DNA of 64,000 nucleotides from Streptomyces sp. NBC_01478 (GCF_036227225.1 NZ_CP109444.1:4507501-4571500); one strand, 5' to 3'. Shown: positions 17,702 through 26,462, counted from the first letter of the stretch. Notes: generated by a model from the letters alone, not told the origin. Translations and numbers: made by a program.

Positions 17702-17865
17702 ACCGGCGTCCCGCCGCCCTGCCGACGAGCGCCCGGCCGCCTTCCCGCCGGACGGAGTCCGGCACGCCGCCGGGGGCGGCCAGTGGAAACAGCCCGGACG
17801 GGTGGGAGGCGAACCACGCGGTATTGGCGCATCTGGCGGAGCACCGGGTGACATGGAGACCCTGA
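17630..17865 (+). repeat. Duplicated 3' tail of the helicase gene
   Basis: The last 72 bases of the helicase gene (17630-17701) recur at 17794-17865, shifted by 164 bases. The copies encode the same 22 residues (from DGWEANHAVL through HRVTWRP) followed by a stop; the five differing codons in that stretch are all synonymous. A weaker third trace, WAANHAVRDP, lies near 17945-17972. The second copy has no obvious full gene in front of it, so it looks like the remnant of a duplicated gene or a conserved tail element. Confidence 0.8.
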
Positions 17866-18076
17866 CCGTGGCCGTGGTCCGGAGACCGTGACCTGCGGCT
17901 CCTCGGGGTTCGGGCGGTCCGTGAGGCATACCGCACCGGTCCGCTGGGCAGCCAATCACGCGGTGCGGGATCCGTGCCCCGGGAGTATGCCCGGGGCCCC
18001 TTGCGCCGCCGGGGGACAATGGACGGTGGTCCGGCTCGTGAGGCGGGTCATCCGTGACGTACGAGGAGGAGAAGAC

Positions 18077-18448
18077 ATGGCGGAGCACACGCCGCGTCGC
18101 AACGAATCGCGGCTACGCCCCGCGCCCCTGCTCTTCGAGCCCGCGCAGGCGGCCGAGGACCCGGAGCACTTCTTCGACCTGGAGTCGATAGACGACCCCC
18201 GCGCACTGCTGGCCCGTGCGACGGAGCTGACGCACGCGTTCCGCGCCGCGACCGACCGCGCGGTGGAGTTCCAGGCGATCGCGGCGGCGCAGCTCGCCGA
18301 TCCGCGCCGGTTCGACCGGCTGACGCCGGCGGACATCGCCGAGCGGGCCGAGTGGACCGAGGACTACGCGAAGAAGATGGTTGAGTTCGGTCGCGATCTG
18401 CTGCGCGGCACGGAGGGGCGGGACAGCGGAGGCGCCGACCCGGTGTGA
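18077..18448 (+). CDS. Small cytoplasmic protein, unknown function
   Basis: The 123-residue protein starts at an ATG with GAGGAGGAG upstream. It is charged and mostly helical (PEHFFDLESIDDPRALLARA, HAFRAATDRAVEFQAIAAAQL, DIAERAEWTEDYAKKMVEFG) with a disordered N-terminus and tail. No family is recognised. It follows the nuclease-helicase operon by about 375 bases that contain the repeated tail, so membership of that operon is possible but unproven. Confidence 0.75.
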   Translation: MAEHTPRRNESRLRPAPLLFEPAQAAEDPEHFFDLESIDDPRALLARATELTHAFRAATDRAVEFQAIAAAQLADPRRFDRLTPADIAERAEWTEDYAKKMVEFGRDLLRGTEGRDSGGADPV

Positions 18449-18515
18449 GCCCGGGGCCGTCGACCCGGTGTGACCCCGGCCGGATCAGGGCCCTGGGCCC
18501 GCAATCCCGGCGGCA

Positions 18516-18583
18516 CCCACAACTCCCGCGCCACGCACGGCTCCCACAACACCCGCCACCCCCACAACTCCCGCGCCGCGCAC
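18516..18583. repeat. Short imperfect repeats in a 268-base intergenic gap
   Basis: The phrase CCCACAACTCCCGCGCC occurs at 18516 and 18561, with a shorter version CCCACAACACCCGCC at 18543. They lie in the gap 18449-18716 before the Prim-Pol-like gene. Further right, GGCATATGCC (about 18616) and AAGATACT are promoter-like AT-richer patches. Nothing else is recognised in this gap. Confidence 0.4.
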
Positions 18584-18716
18584 CGCGTCCCACCCGGCAC
18601 GAGAAAGACCTTCTGGCATATGCCGGTCGGGCAAGATACTCCCTCCCGCCCCCTCCTGTCCCGATTTCCGGCAACCCTCAGAGAGCAGACGCTCACGGCC
18701 GGTAGATCTATGGGAC

Positions 18717-19331
18717 ATGAGCCGCACACAGGATGAGCCCTTCGCCGACCGCTTCGACATCTCGGGCGTCACCTCGGACGGTGCCGCCTGGCTCGCCTCG
18801 GCGGAAACGTATCCGCGCAGTACTCTCGCCTTCTGGAAAGAGCGCCCGGACGCCCCGGTCGTCCTGCCCTGCGGCTCCGCCTTCGACGTGGTGAACGCCC
18901 CGGCGATCTTCGGCCGCCGTATGGTCGACCGTCTGTGGGACGAGGGTCCCGGCTCCGGGCCGGTCGCCACGTACCGGGGGCGGATGCTCCTGTTCGCCAG
19001 CCCCGGCACGGCTCAGCGGCTGCCGTCGTTGCTGGGCTGGGAGGAGTGGGGCGCGCACCCCGGAGAGCACAGCCGCACGGGGTCCGTCCCGCCGCTGCTG
19101 TGTCACGGCAAGGGCGACGCGGTGACCGTCCCGGCGCCGGCCGGCGCGGCCTCGCCGACCTCGTTCGACGCGCGCTGGCTGGTCGCTCCGGACACCCGCC
19201 GACCCTGGCTTCCCGGCGCCGAAATCCTGCTCTGGGCGGCCGTGCGGGCGGCCCGGACCGCCGTACGGATATCGATTTTTCCTCGCGCCGATCAGGATGC
19301 TAAGGTCTACGACGTCAGCAGGCGCCGCTAG
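18717..19331 (+). CDS. Prim-Pol-like protein ending inside tRNA-Lys
   Basis: The 204-residue protein resembles the N-terminal domain of Streptomyces bifunctional DNA primase/polymerase proteins: GSAFDVVNAP, GPVATYRGRMLLFASPGTAQRLPSLLGWEEWG and ARWLVAPDTRRPWLPGAEILLWA. The order matches the smaller relative at 9592-10026. The catalytic acidic residues of an active Prim-Pol are not evident. The stop codon TAG (19329-19331) lies within the first ten bases of the tRNA-Lys gene, so mRNA and tRNA processing overlap. The last 15 residues (DQDAKVYDVSRRR) therefore come from the tRNA promoter region. Confidence 0.75.
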   Translation: MSRTQDEPFADRFDISGVTSDGAAWLASAETYPRSTLAFWKERPDAPVVLPCGSAFDVVNAPAIFGRRMVDRLWDEGPGSGPVATYRGRMLLFASPGTAQRLPSLLGWEEWGAHPGEHSRTGSVPPLLCHGKGDAVTVPAPAGAASPTSFDARWLVAPDTRRPWLPGAEILLWAAVRAARTAVRISIFPRADQDAKVYDVSRRR

Positions 19332-19395
19332 CTCAGTTGGTTAGAGCAGCTGACTCTTAATCAGCGGGTCCGGGGTTCGAGTCCCTGGCGGCGCA
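19322..19395 (+). tRNA. tRNA-Lys (anticodon CTT), copy 1
   Basis: A 74-base cloverleaf: acceptor stem GCGCCGC/GCGGCGC, D arm GCTC..GAGC, anticodon loop CTCTTAA with CTT at 19356-19358, and T-arm GGTTCGAGTCC. The discriminator is A19395 and CCA is not encoded (next bases CTA). It is identical to copies 2 and 3 in this window and decodes AAG. Confidence 0.97.
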
Positions 19396-19689
19396 CTAGC
19401 GATTAGGTCGCTGACCTGGGCGTCCTCGGTTATCCGAGGACGCCTTTCGCATGCCCGGCGCTGGGGTGAGCTGGTCCGTCAGCCATACCTCGTACGCGGT
19501 GAGCGGGCGGTCCGGGCGCAGTCGTTCCGGGTGTCCGGCGGGCGGTTCCCGAAGGTCGTTCTCGGCGCACGCGCAGAGGTAGGGCAGACCGAACGCCATC
19601 AGCAGGTCGTCGCACCACCTGCGGAACGCCGCCACCCGCCCGCCCCGCCGTCCGCCTCCGGCTCCGCGCCCGACCCCTCCTCCAGCCAT
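19396..19689 (-). CDS. Small hypothetical protein converging on tRNA-Lys
   Basis: The 97-residue frame begins at the ATG at 19689, preceded on its strand by GGGAGGCGGG. After a Gly/Arg-rich start it reads FRRWCDDLLMAFGLPYLCACAEN and LTAYEVWLTDQLTP, which look protein-like and contain three Cys. The last 25 residues are encoded by the tRNA terminator and the stop sits directly beside the tRNA, so the native end may differ. The family is not recognised. Confidence 0.55.
   Translation of the reverse strand: MAGGGVGRGAGGGRRGGRVAAFRRWCDDLLMAFGLPYLCACAENDLREPPAGHPERLRPDRPLTAYEVWLTDQLTPAPGMRKASSDNRGRPGQRPNR
19419..19447 (+). terminator. Rho-independent terminator after tRNA-Lys copy 1
   Basis: A perfect 11-bp stem GGCGTCCTCGG / CCGAGGACGCC with loop TTAT is followed by TTT, 23 bases after the tRNA. 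Confidence 0.9.
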
Positions 19690-19795
19690 GCCGTCCCGCC
19701 TCCCACCTCGCCGCCCGGCCCGTACCACTTCGGTCAGGATGAACAGAAGCGCTACACCACGGCTTAAGGACGACTGGAGCGGGCCTTGTGCCCCC

Positions 19796-21121
19796 TCAGT
19801 TCTCCGCCGCCGGGGTGATCACCACCGTCCAGGCCCCGGACACCGTCCGGGCCTCCACCTCCACCCGTACGTTGTCGCCGGGCACGGTGAAGCTCTCACC
19901 GAGGGAGACCGGGGCGTCGGCGAGCGGCGGGTAGACCGAGGTCTCCCAGCAGGCCTCGGTGCGCGGGTGGGCGTCGACGACCTGGATCGGGCCGCTTCCG
20001 GAGGCGGCGCCGTCGCGCACCCGGTAGACGAGGACGCCCTGCTTGCAGCCCGTGGTGTCGTTGCCGACGGGGCTGCGCGCCTCGAAGGCCAGCGCGCTGT
20101 CGGTCCCGGTGCGCACGACCGCCAGCTTGACCCCGAGGCCGAGTCCGAACGCAGGCGATCCCGCGGCACCACCGGCGAGCGAGGCACCGGGGCCGGCGGC
20201 CACGGGTTCCAGGGTCAGCCGGGTCGGCGCGGTCCCCCGTACGCACACCACCTGGCGCGGATCCAGCCAGCCCAGCTTCCACTTGTGCCAGGCGAACAGG
20301 TCCGGGGAGAGCCCGAATTGACTGCCCATCAGATCCCAGTCGCCGACATAGGTGTCCCAGTCGCCCTTGCCGTCCACCGGCCGGTGGTAGAGGTCCGGCA
20401 GGTCGAAGACATGGCCGGTCTCGTGGGCGAGGACCAGCCGGTCCGGCGGGTGCTTCTCGAACACGGTGACGACCCGGCGGATGTCCGTGCCGTCGGCCCG
20501 CAGCGGGGTGTCCAGGTTCACGACCTTGGTCGCGTCCGAGTCGACACCGGGGGCATCCGGATCGGCGACGAAGTACACGACGTCGTAGCGCGAGAAGTCG
20601 ACCTCGGGGTCGGCGGCGGCGAGGGCGTCGCGCAGGTACGCGGCGCGGTTCACCGGGTTCCAGTCGCGCTGTATGGCGTACGACGTCGAGGGGTGCGGCA
20701 TGCGGATCCAGTTCCGCAGCGGGTGCGGGCGGAGCGTGAACCGGCCGTAGGAGGCGCGTTCGTAGAAGCGGGTGGTGGCCGGGAAGTGGTCGGCGGCCAG
20801 GGCGGCGGGGGTGGTCCGCGGGGTCGCGTCGGGGAAGGAGAGGAAGATCATCACCGCGTCGAGCGGGCGGGTGGGGCGCACATAGGCGGTGTTCCAGGTG
20901 TCCAGGCCCTCCGAGTGGTGGGCCTCGGTGCGCTTGAGGGCGCAGGGCGTGGTCGAGAAGGGCTCGGCGACCGACTGGCTGGACATGATCGAGGTCGCGG
21001 CGAGCGCGGACATGGTGGTGAACACGGCCGCGGTGCCGCGCAGTCCGGGTCGCGTCCGCCACTGGGCGAGCCCCCTGAGCGCCGTACGGGAGAGCCCCTT
21101 GAGGGGGAGCTGACACGGCAC
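19796..21121 (-). CDS. Secreted M6-type zinc metalloprotease
   Basis: The 441-residue protein starts at a GTG with GGAGG six bases upstream. A hydrophobic N-terminus (about 28-50) suggests export. The zinc site is LAHETGHVFDLPDLY (His233, Glu234, His237, then PD), the HExxHxxxxPD form of the immune-inhibitor-A (M6) family. Family traits FYERASYGRF and GDWDLMGSQFG, the latter containing the Met-turn-like DLMG, are also present. The C-terminal half is beta-rich. It probably degrades extracellular protein. It is a lone gene between the tRNA region and the c-di-GMP gene. Confidence 0.9.
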   Translation of the reverse strand: MPCQLPLKGLSRTALRGLAQWRTRPGLRGTAAVFTTMSALAATSIMSSQSVAEPFSTTPCALKRTEAHHSEGLDTWNTAYVRPTRPLDAVMIFLSFPDATPRTTPAALAADHFPATTRFYERASYGRFTLRPHPLRNWIRMPHPSTSYAIQRDWNPVNRAAYLRDALAAADPEVDFSRYDVVYFVADPDAPGVDSDATKVVNLDTPLRADGTDIRRVVTVFEKHPPDRLVLAHETGHVFDLPDLYHRPVDGKGDWDTYVGDWDLMGSQFGLSPDLFAWHKWKLGWLDPRQVVCVRGTAPTRLTLEPVAAGPGASLAGGAAGSPAFGLGLGVKLAVVRTGTDSALAFEARSPVGNDTTGCKQGVLVYRVRDGAASGSGPIQVVDAHPRTEACWETSVYPPLADAPVSLGESFTVPGDNVRVEVEARTVSGAWTVVITPAAEN

Positions 21122-21497
21122 GTTGGACCTCCGGGAGCGGGTTCACGGGACACCGACACCCAGCCTGTGATGGTTTGTTGGGGTACGCCCTGTTTATCTG
21201 CACCAGATGAGTGAGGGGGCCGCTCGGGACGGCCGAGACACGCCCGGGCCGACATCCGGAAACACTCACGGAACGTCACATGTGGTCGGCCATTTGAAGA
21301 ACCCGTCCAGGTGCGGGCGGAAACGATCTGCCGGAACCGGCCGTTGTTCCGGGACACTGGACAGTGGCTGGAAGGGCCGGGGGCCAACCTCTATGATCGG
21401 CACACTTTCCTGCACGGACACGGCGCGGCGGCCCCCCACCCGGTCGGCCATCCCGACGAGACCCATCCGAAGATCGAGTGCACTGCGGGAGCGAGCG

Positions 21498-23357
21498 GTG
21501 AGCGGAACGTCCGAAGGGCCGGCGCCCGCGGCAGACCTCATCCGGCCGGCCGTAACAGAGAGTAATGGCGAGGCATTGCCTCGTGTCAGTTTCCCCGAGG
21601 ACGGACCGCTCGGGTCCGCCTTCTCCGCCGCCGGCCCGTTCGGGTCGGCCTTCTCCGCGGCCCCCCTCGCGATGGCCGTCGTGGACCGTGACGGTCTGGT
21701 CGTCAGCGCGAACGACACGTTCGGCGCGCTGCTCGGCAAGCCGGGCGCTGCCCTGACCGGGCTGGTCGCGGCCGAGTTGATGGACCTGAAGGCGGACGCC
21801 CGCACCTGGCACGGCTATCGCGAGGTGCTCGGCGGCCGGCAGGCCAAGCTGAGCTGCACCCGCCGGGTCAAGCACCCCGACGGGCACGTGCTGTGGGTGC
21901 AGGTGACCGCCGCTCCGCTGCCGGCGGCGGAGCACGGCGTGCTGCTGTCACTCACCGACATCAGCGCCCGCCGTGAACTCCAGGCGCGGCTACGGCACTT
22001 GGAGATGCACGACCCGGTGACCCGGCTGCCGAACCGCACCCTGTTCTTCGAGCGGCTGTCGGCCGCGCTGGAGGCGGAGTCGTACGAGCGGGGCGGTACC
22101 GGACGGATCGGCCTGTGCTATCTGGATCTCGACGGCTTCAAGGCGGTCAACGACACGCTCGGCCACCGCGTCGGCGACCGGCTGCTGGCGGCCGTGGCCG
22201 AGCGGCTCACGCGGTGCGCGGACGAGGCGGGCCTCGCCCGGGCCACCGCACCGCTGGTGGCGCGGCTGGGCGGGGACGAGTTCGCGCTGCTCGTCGAGGA
22301 CTCGACCGGCACCGATCAACTGGCCGATCTCGCCGAGTCGGTACTGAAGGCGCTCCAGGCGCCCTTCGACCTGTCCGGGCAGCGGCTGTCGTTGTCGGCG
22401 TCGATCGGTGTGGTCGAGCGGCAGGCGGCCGGTACGACGGCCACCGGGCTGATGCAGGCCGCCGACACGACGCTGTACTGGGCGAAGGCGGACGGCAAGT
22501 CCCGCTGGACGCTGTTCGATCCGGAACGCAACGCGCACCGCATGACCCGCCAGGCACTTGCCTCCACGCTCCGTCCGGCCATCGAGCGGGGTGAATTCAC
22601 CCTGGAGTACCAGCCGTTGGTGGGCATGGAGAGCGGGCGGCTGCGCGGAGTCGAGGCGTTGGTCCGCTGGAACCACCCGCAGTTCGGCATGCTGACGCCG
22701 AATCGGTTCATCGGACTGGCCGAGGAGGACGGCTCGATCGTGCAGCTCGGCCGCTGGGTCCTGGTCACCGCCTGCCGCCAGGCCCGCCGTTGGCAGGTGG
22801 ACCACCCGGACGAGCCGCCGATCTTCGTGAGCGTCAACGTGGCCGTACGCCAGGTGTGGGACTCGGATCTGGTCGCGGATGTGGCGGAGGTCCTGGCCGA
22901 GACCGGACTGGCGCCGCGGCTGCTGCAGTTGGAGCTGACCGAGTCGGCGGTGATGGGGTCGGCGGGGCGGCCGTTGCAGGCGCTCCAGGCGCTGAGCGAC
23001 ATGGGGGTGCAGATCGCCATCGACGACTTCGGCACCGGATACTCGAACCTGGCGTATCTGAGCCGGCTGCCGGTCTCCGTGCTGAAGCTGGACGGGTCCT
23101 TCGTGCGCGGCTTCCAGTACGAGGGCGAGGGCGTCCCGCCGAACCCGGCGGACGAGGTGATCGTCGAGGCGATGATCCAACTCGCCCACCGGCTGGGGCT
23201 GTCGGTGACCGCCGAGTGCGTGGAGACCTCTTCACAGGCCGCCCGGCTGCGCCGCATCGGGTGCGACACCGGACAGGGGTGGCTGTACTCCCGTCCGGTG
23301 GCGCCGGATCGTATCTCCGAGCTGCTGGGGACGAAGGCCTGCAATCAGGCTTCCTGA
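21498..23357 (+). CDS. PAS-GGDEF-EAL cyclic-di-GMP turnover protein
   Basis: The 619-residue protein starts at the GTG at 21498, which has GGGAG six bases upstream; a frame extending to 21207 would add 97 basic, low-complexity residues and is unlikely. Order: PAS (about 53-158), GGDEF (about 166-325, with intact GGDEF at 258-262 and YLDLDGFKAVNDTLGH) and EAL (about 340-610, with GVEALVRW, ELTESAVM and IDDFGTGYSNL). Both catalytic signatures are complete, so it may make and degrade c-di-GMP, which controls development in Streptomyces. RmdA, CdgA and CdgF share this layout; which one it matches is not decided. Confidence 0.93.
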   Translation: MSGTSEGPAPAADLIRPAVTESNGEALPRVSFPEDGPLGSAFSAAGPFGSAFSAAPLAMAVVDRDGLVVSANDTFGALLGKPGAALTGLVAAELMDLKADARTWHGYREVLGGRQAKLSCTRRVKHPDGHVLWVQVTAAPLPAAEHGVLLSLTDISARRELQARLRHLEMHDPVTRLPNRTLFFERLSAALEAESYERGGTGRIGLCYLDLDGFKAVNDTLGHRVGDRLLAAVAERLTRCADEAGLARATAPLVARLGGDEFALLVEDSTGTDQLADLAESVLKALQAPFDLSGQRLSLSASIGVVERQAAGTTATGLMQAADTTLYWAKADGKSRWTLFDPERNAHRMTRQALASTLRPAIERGEFTLEYQPLVGMESGRLRGVEALVRWNHPQFGMLTPNRFIGLAEEDGSIVQLGRWVLVTACRQARRWQVDHPDEPPIFVSVNVAVRQVWDSDLVADVAEVLAETGLAPRLLQLELTESAVMGSAGRPLQALQALSDMGVQIAIDDFGTGYSNLAYLSRLPVSVLKLDGSFVRGFQYEGEGVPPNPADEVIVEAMIQLAHRLGLSVTAECVETSSQAARLRRIGCDTGQGWLYSRPVAPDRISELLGTKACNQAS

Positions 23358-23398
23358 TCGGCCGTCGAGTGTCAGGCTTCCTGATCCGCCGTCAACTC
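23345..23398. repeat. 27-bp tandem duplication holding both convergent stop codons
   Basis: Two 27-base units, 23345-23371 and 23372-23398, share TCAGGCTTCCTGATC and GCCGTC with two mismatches in the first 24 bases. The c-di-GMP gene stops in the first unit and the oxidoreductase gene (opposite strand) stops at the beginning of the second. Confidence 0.8.
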
Positions 23399-24493
23399 AT
23401 AGGCGTCGGCGATCAGTTCGTACGAGCGCAGCCGCAGGTCCGCGCTGTGGGCGTGGGACGTGAGCATCAACTCGTCGGCGCCGGTGCGCTTTTGCAGATC
23501 GTCGAGTCCGGTGCGGACCTCGTCGACCGTGCCGTGGATGACGTTGGCGTTCCAGGAGGTGATGAACTCCCGCTCCATGGGGCTGAATTCGTACGCCTCG
23601 GCCTCTTCCGGGGTGGGCACCAGCCCGGGGCGGCCGGTGCGCAGCCGGACCATGTTGAGGGCGGCGGCCAGCACCTGGCGGCGGGCCTCCTTCTCGTCGT
23701 CGGTGGCGAGGGCGGAGACGCCGATCAGAGAGTACGGCGCGTCGAGCACCGCGCTCGGGCGGAAGGACTCGCGGTAGAGGTCGAGCGCCGGGACGGTGTT
23801 CTGCGCGGAGAAGTGGTGGGCGAAGGCGAACGGCAGGCCGAGCATGCCGGCGAGGCGGGCGCTGAAGCCGGAGGAGCCGAGCAGCCAGATCGGGGGGCGG
23901 TGCGGGGACTGCACGCCGCCGGGTGAGGTCGACTGGATCGGGCCGGGGACCGCGTGGATGCGGGCGTAGGGGTGGCCGTCGGGGAAGTCGTCGTCCAAGA
24001 AGCGGGTCAGCTCGGCGAGTTGCTCGGGAAAGTCGTCGGCACCTTCGTTGAGGCGGTCGGTCCGGCGCAGGGCGGCGGCGGTGGCGCCGTCGGTGCCGGG
24101 GGCGCGGCCGAGGCCGAGGTCGACACGGTTCGGGGCGAGCGCCTCCAGGGTGCCGAACTGTTCCGCGATGACGAGCGGCGCGTGGTTCGGGAGCATGATG
24201 CCGCCCGAGCCGAGGCGGATGCGGTCCGTGTGGGCCGCGAGATGGCCCAGGATCACGGCGGGTGAGGAGGAGGCGATGCCCGGCATCGAGTGGTGCTCGG
24301 CGACCCAGTAGCGGTGGAAACCGCGCGACTCGGCGAGCTCGGCGATCCGCACGCTGGTGCGGAGCGCGTCCGTGGCGGTGCGGCCGGCGCCCACGGTCAC
24401 CAGGTCCAGTACGGAGAGGGGGACGGGGGCGGTGCCTCGCGCCGTACCCCGGATCTCGTCGGTCGTGCCCCGGACCTCGTCGTCTGCCGCCAC
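23372..24493 (-). CDS. LLM-class flavin-dependent oxidoreductase
   Basis: The 373-residue enzyme has the luciferase-like barrel: [62 protein letters not shown] and [14 protein letters not shown]. These phrases are typical of the group annotated as MsnO8-like monooxygenases, which use FMN or F420. The GTG start has AGGAGG eight bases upstream. The substrate is unknown. It ends 14 bases from the convergent c-di-GMP gene. Confidence 0.9.
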   Translation of the reverse strand: MAADDEVRGTTDEIRGTARGTAPVPLSVLDLVTVGAGRTATDALRTSVRIAELAESRGFHRYWVAEHHSMPGIASSSPAVILGHLAAHTDRIRLGSGGIMLPNHAPLVIAEQFGTLEALAPNRVDLGLGRAPGTDGATAAALRRTDRLNEGADDFPEQLAELTRFLDDDFPDGHPYARIHAVPGPIQSTSPGGVQSPHRPPIWLLGSSGFSARLAGMLGLPFAFAHHFSAQNTVPALDLYRESFRPSAVLDAPYSLIGVSALATDDEKEARRQVLAAALNMVRLRTGRPGLVPTPEEAEAYEFSPMEREFITSWNANVIHGTVDEVRTGLDDLQKRTGADELMLTSHAHSADLRLRSYELIADAYELTADQEA

Positions 24494-24535
24494 GGTGGGT
24501 GCCTCCTGTTGTGAGCTGTGCGGTTCCTTCCCGGG

Positions 24536-25951
24536 CTAACAGGAGGCTGTCTCCGCTTTATTCCCGGGTGCGCGGGCCGGATGGCGGCGCGAGGGCACCA
24601 CGAGGGCCCCGGCCGCGACCGCGAGCAGGACCACCGGGAGCGCCATCGCCAGATGCAGACCGGCGAGCGGTGACGAGCCGACCGTCATCAGGGCCGCCGT
24701 GGCCGCCGCTCCCAGGACCGAACCCAGTTGCCGGACCGTGTTGTTGACGCCCGAGGCCGCTCCGGCCAGGTGCGGCGGGACGTTGCGCATCGCCTCGGTC
24801 GACAGCGGGGCGATCATGCAGCCGGTGCCGAGGCCCATGAGCATCAGGGGCAGGGTGAGGGTCGACGCATGGGCGCCCGGGCCCGTCAGGAGGAGGGCCG
24901 CGGTGAGGCCCGTGGCGAAGGACAGAAGCCCGGCGAGGAGGACGCGCCGGCCGCCGATCCGGTCGCTCAGGCGGCCCGCGTACGGCGAGACGAGGAGCGA
25001 GACGAGCGGGGACGGGGCCAGGGCGAGGCCGGCGTGGACCGCACTGAGGCCGAGTTGCTGCTGGAGGAAGAGGCTGAGCGGGAGGACCGCGCCGATCAGG
25101 GCGGCGCCGATCGCGCCCATCAGGGCGGTCATGACGGTGAAGCCCCGGTCGGCGAACAGGGCGAAGGGGACGAGGGGTTCGGCGTCCTGACGGCGGGCCT
25201 GGTGGCGGAGGAAGAGGAATCCGAGGGCCAGGGAGCAGGCGGCGAGGGTCCAGATCCCGGGGTTCCAGGAGTAGCGGTCGCCCTCCATCAGGGCGAAGGT
25301 GAGGCCGGTCAGCGCGGCGCCGGAGAGCAGGACGCCGGGGAGGTCCAGGCGGTGGGCGCGGCCGGTGCGCAGGTCGGGCACCCAGCGGAAGGTGAGGGCG
25401 AGGACCAGCAGGCCGACGGGGATGTTGACGAAGAACACCCAGCGCCAGCCGAGCGTACTGACGATCAGGCCGCCGAGGGTGGGGCCGGAGAGGGTGGCCA
25501 CGCCGGCGACCGAGCCCCAGACGCCGAGGGCGGTACCGCGCCGGGCGGCGGGGAAGGTGGCGACGATCAGCGCCATGGTCTGCGGGGTGAGCAGGGCCGC
25601 GCCGAGGCCCTGGGCGATCCGGGCCGCGATCAGCGTCGTAGGCCCGGTGGCCAGGCCGCAGGCCGCGCTGGCCAGGGTGAACAGGCCGGTTCCGGCGACG
25701 AACAGGGTGCGCTGGCCCTTCATGTCGCCGAGCCGGGCGGAGGTCACCAGCAGGGCGGCGAGGACGAGCGTGTAGCCGCTGACCATCCACATGACCTGGT
25801 CGAGGTCCGCGTGCAGGGAGCGCATCACGTCGGGGATCGCGATGTTGACGATCGTCATGTCGAGGAGGGTCATGAAGAACCCGAGGGAGAGCGTGGTCAG
25901 GACGGCCCAGGGGTTTCCGCGCAGCTTCGGCGTTGCTGTCTTCTGCTTCAT
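24536..25951 (-). CDS. MFS drug efflux transporter (DHA2, 14-TM type)
   Basis: The 471-residue transporter from the ATG at 25951 has about 14 hydrophobic segments. It has the MFS motif A (ARLGDMKGQR), motif C region (GPTLGGLIVSTLGWRWVFFVNIPVG) and a second motif A-like loop (GRLSDRIGGRR), typical of EmrB/QacA proteins that expel drugs by proton antiport. It is divergent from a MarR regulator across a 71-base gap with an inverted repeat, so MarR probably represses it. In-frame ATGs up to 25999 exist but would run through the operator. Confidence 0.92.
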   Translation of the reverse strand: MKQKTATPKLRGNPWAVLTTLSLGFFMTLLDMTIVNIAIPDVMRSLHADLDQVMWMVSGYTLVLAALLVTSARLGDMKGQRTLFVAGTGLFTLASAACGLATGPTTLIAARIAQGLGAALLTPQTMALIVATFPAARRGTALGVWGSVAGVATLSGPTLGGLIVSTLGWRWVFFVNIPVGLLVLALTFRWVPDLRTGRAHRLDLPGVLLSGAALTGLTFALMEGDRYSWNPGIWTLAACSLALGFLFLRHQARRQDAEPLVPFALFADRGFTVMTALMGAIGAALIGAVLPLSLFLQQQLGLSAVHAGLALAPSPLVSLLVSPYAGRLSDRIGGRRVLLAGLLSFATGLTAALLLTGPGAHASTLTLPLMLMGLGTGCMIAPLSTEAMRNVPPHLAGAASGVNNTVRQLGSVLGAAATAALMTVGSSPLAGLHLAMALPVVLLAVAAGALVVPSRRHPARAPGNKAETASC

Positions 25952-25976
25952 GACGAGAAACATATACATCAGATCT

Positions 25977-26001
25977 AGATGCATCAAGATGAGATGCATC
26001 T
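25977..26001. promoter_or_regulatory. Inverted-repeat operator between MFS and MarR genes
   Basis: AGATGCATC (25977-25985) and GATGCATCT (25993-26001) are perfect inverted halves with centres 16 bases apart. They sit in an AT-rich divergent gap, where a MarR dimer would be expected to bind and control both genes. Confidence 0.65.
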
Positions 26002-26022
26002 CTTTCTGATATACCTGGTTCC

Positions 26023-26442
26023 ATGAACGTCGACGATCTGTTCCTGCTGGGCGTCCGCCTCCAGAAGATCGCGGAGTCCGCCATCCCGGCCGAGGGCATC
26101 GGCGACCACCCCACCAGCACCCGTACGGTCCTGATCGTCGCCGCCGACATCAGGGACCACCCCGGCACCACGGTCACCGAGGTCGCCCGGCGCACCGGGC
26201 TGGTACAGAGCCAGGTCTCCAACTGCGTGGCCCGGCTGCGCTCCGCCGACGCACTCGTCACCGAGCCCGACCCGACGGACGGCCGCCGCACCCTGCTGCG
26301 CACCAGCCCCGAGCCGTCCCCGCGCATGACGGCGGTCCGCGAGGCCCCGATCACCCCGGCACTCGCCGCCGCCACCGCCGATCCCGGGGAAGCGCTGGCA
26401 CTCCTCGAACGGCTGAACGCGCTGCTGAAGCCGGCCGACTGA
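26023..26442 (+). CDS. MarR-family transcriptional regulator
   Basis: The 139-residue protein has a winged helix: TVTEVARRTGLVQSQVSNCVARLRSADAL is the helix-turn-helix and EPDPTDGRRTLLRTS is the wing with the DxRR motif. It is divergent from the efflux gene and probably represses it until a drug-like ligand binds. No Shine-Dalgarno sequence precedes the ATG, so the mRNA may be leaderless from a promoter overlapping the operator. The C-terminal dimerisation helices are short for the family. Confidence 0.9.
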   Translation: MNVDDLFLLGVRLQKIAESAIPAEGIGDHPTSTRTVLIVAADIRDHPGTTVTEVARRTGLVQSQVSNCVARLRSADALVTEPDPTDGRRTLLRTSPEPSPRMTAVREAPITPALAAATADPGEALALLERLNALLKPAD

Positions 26443-26462
26443 GCGCCCAATCCCCTTACGGA

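Noticed and set aside
17638..17865. 75-codon frame ending in the duplicated helicase tail as an independent gene
   Set aside because: Its first two thirds are out-of-frame helicase DNA and non-conserved linker; only the tail is meaningful, so it is listed as a repeat or remnant.
24728..25978. Long plus-strand frame (416 codons) opposite the MFS efflux gene
   Set aside because: Composition is Gly/Glu/Asp/Arg-rich without hydrophobic core, a mirror of the GC-rich transporter gene, which has full MFS motifs.
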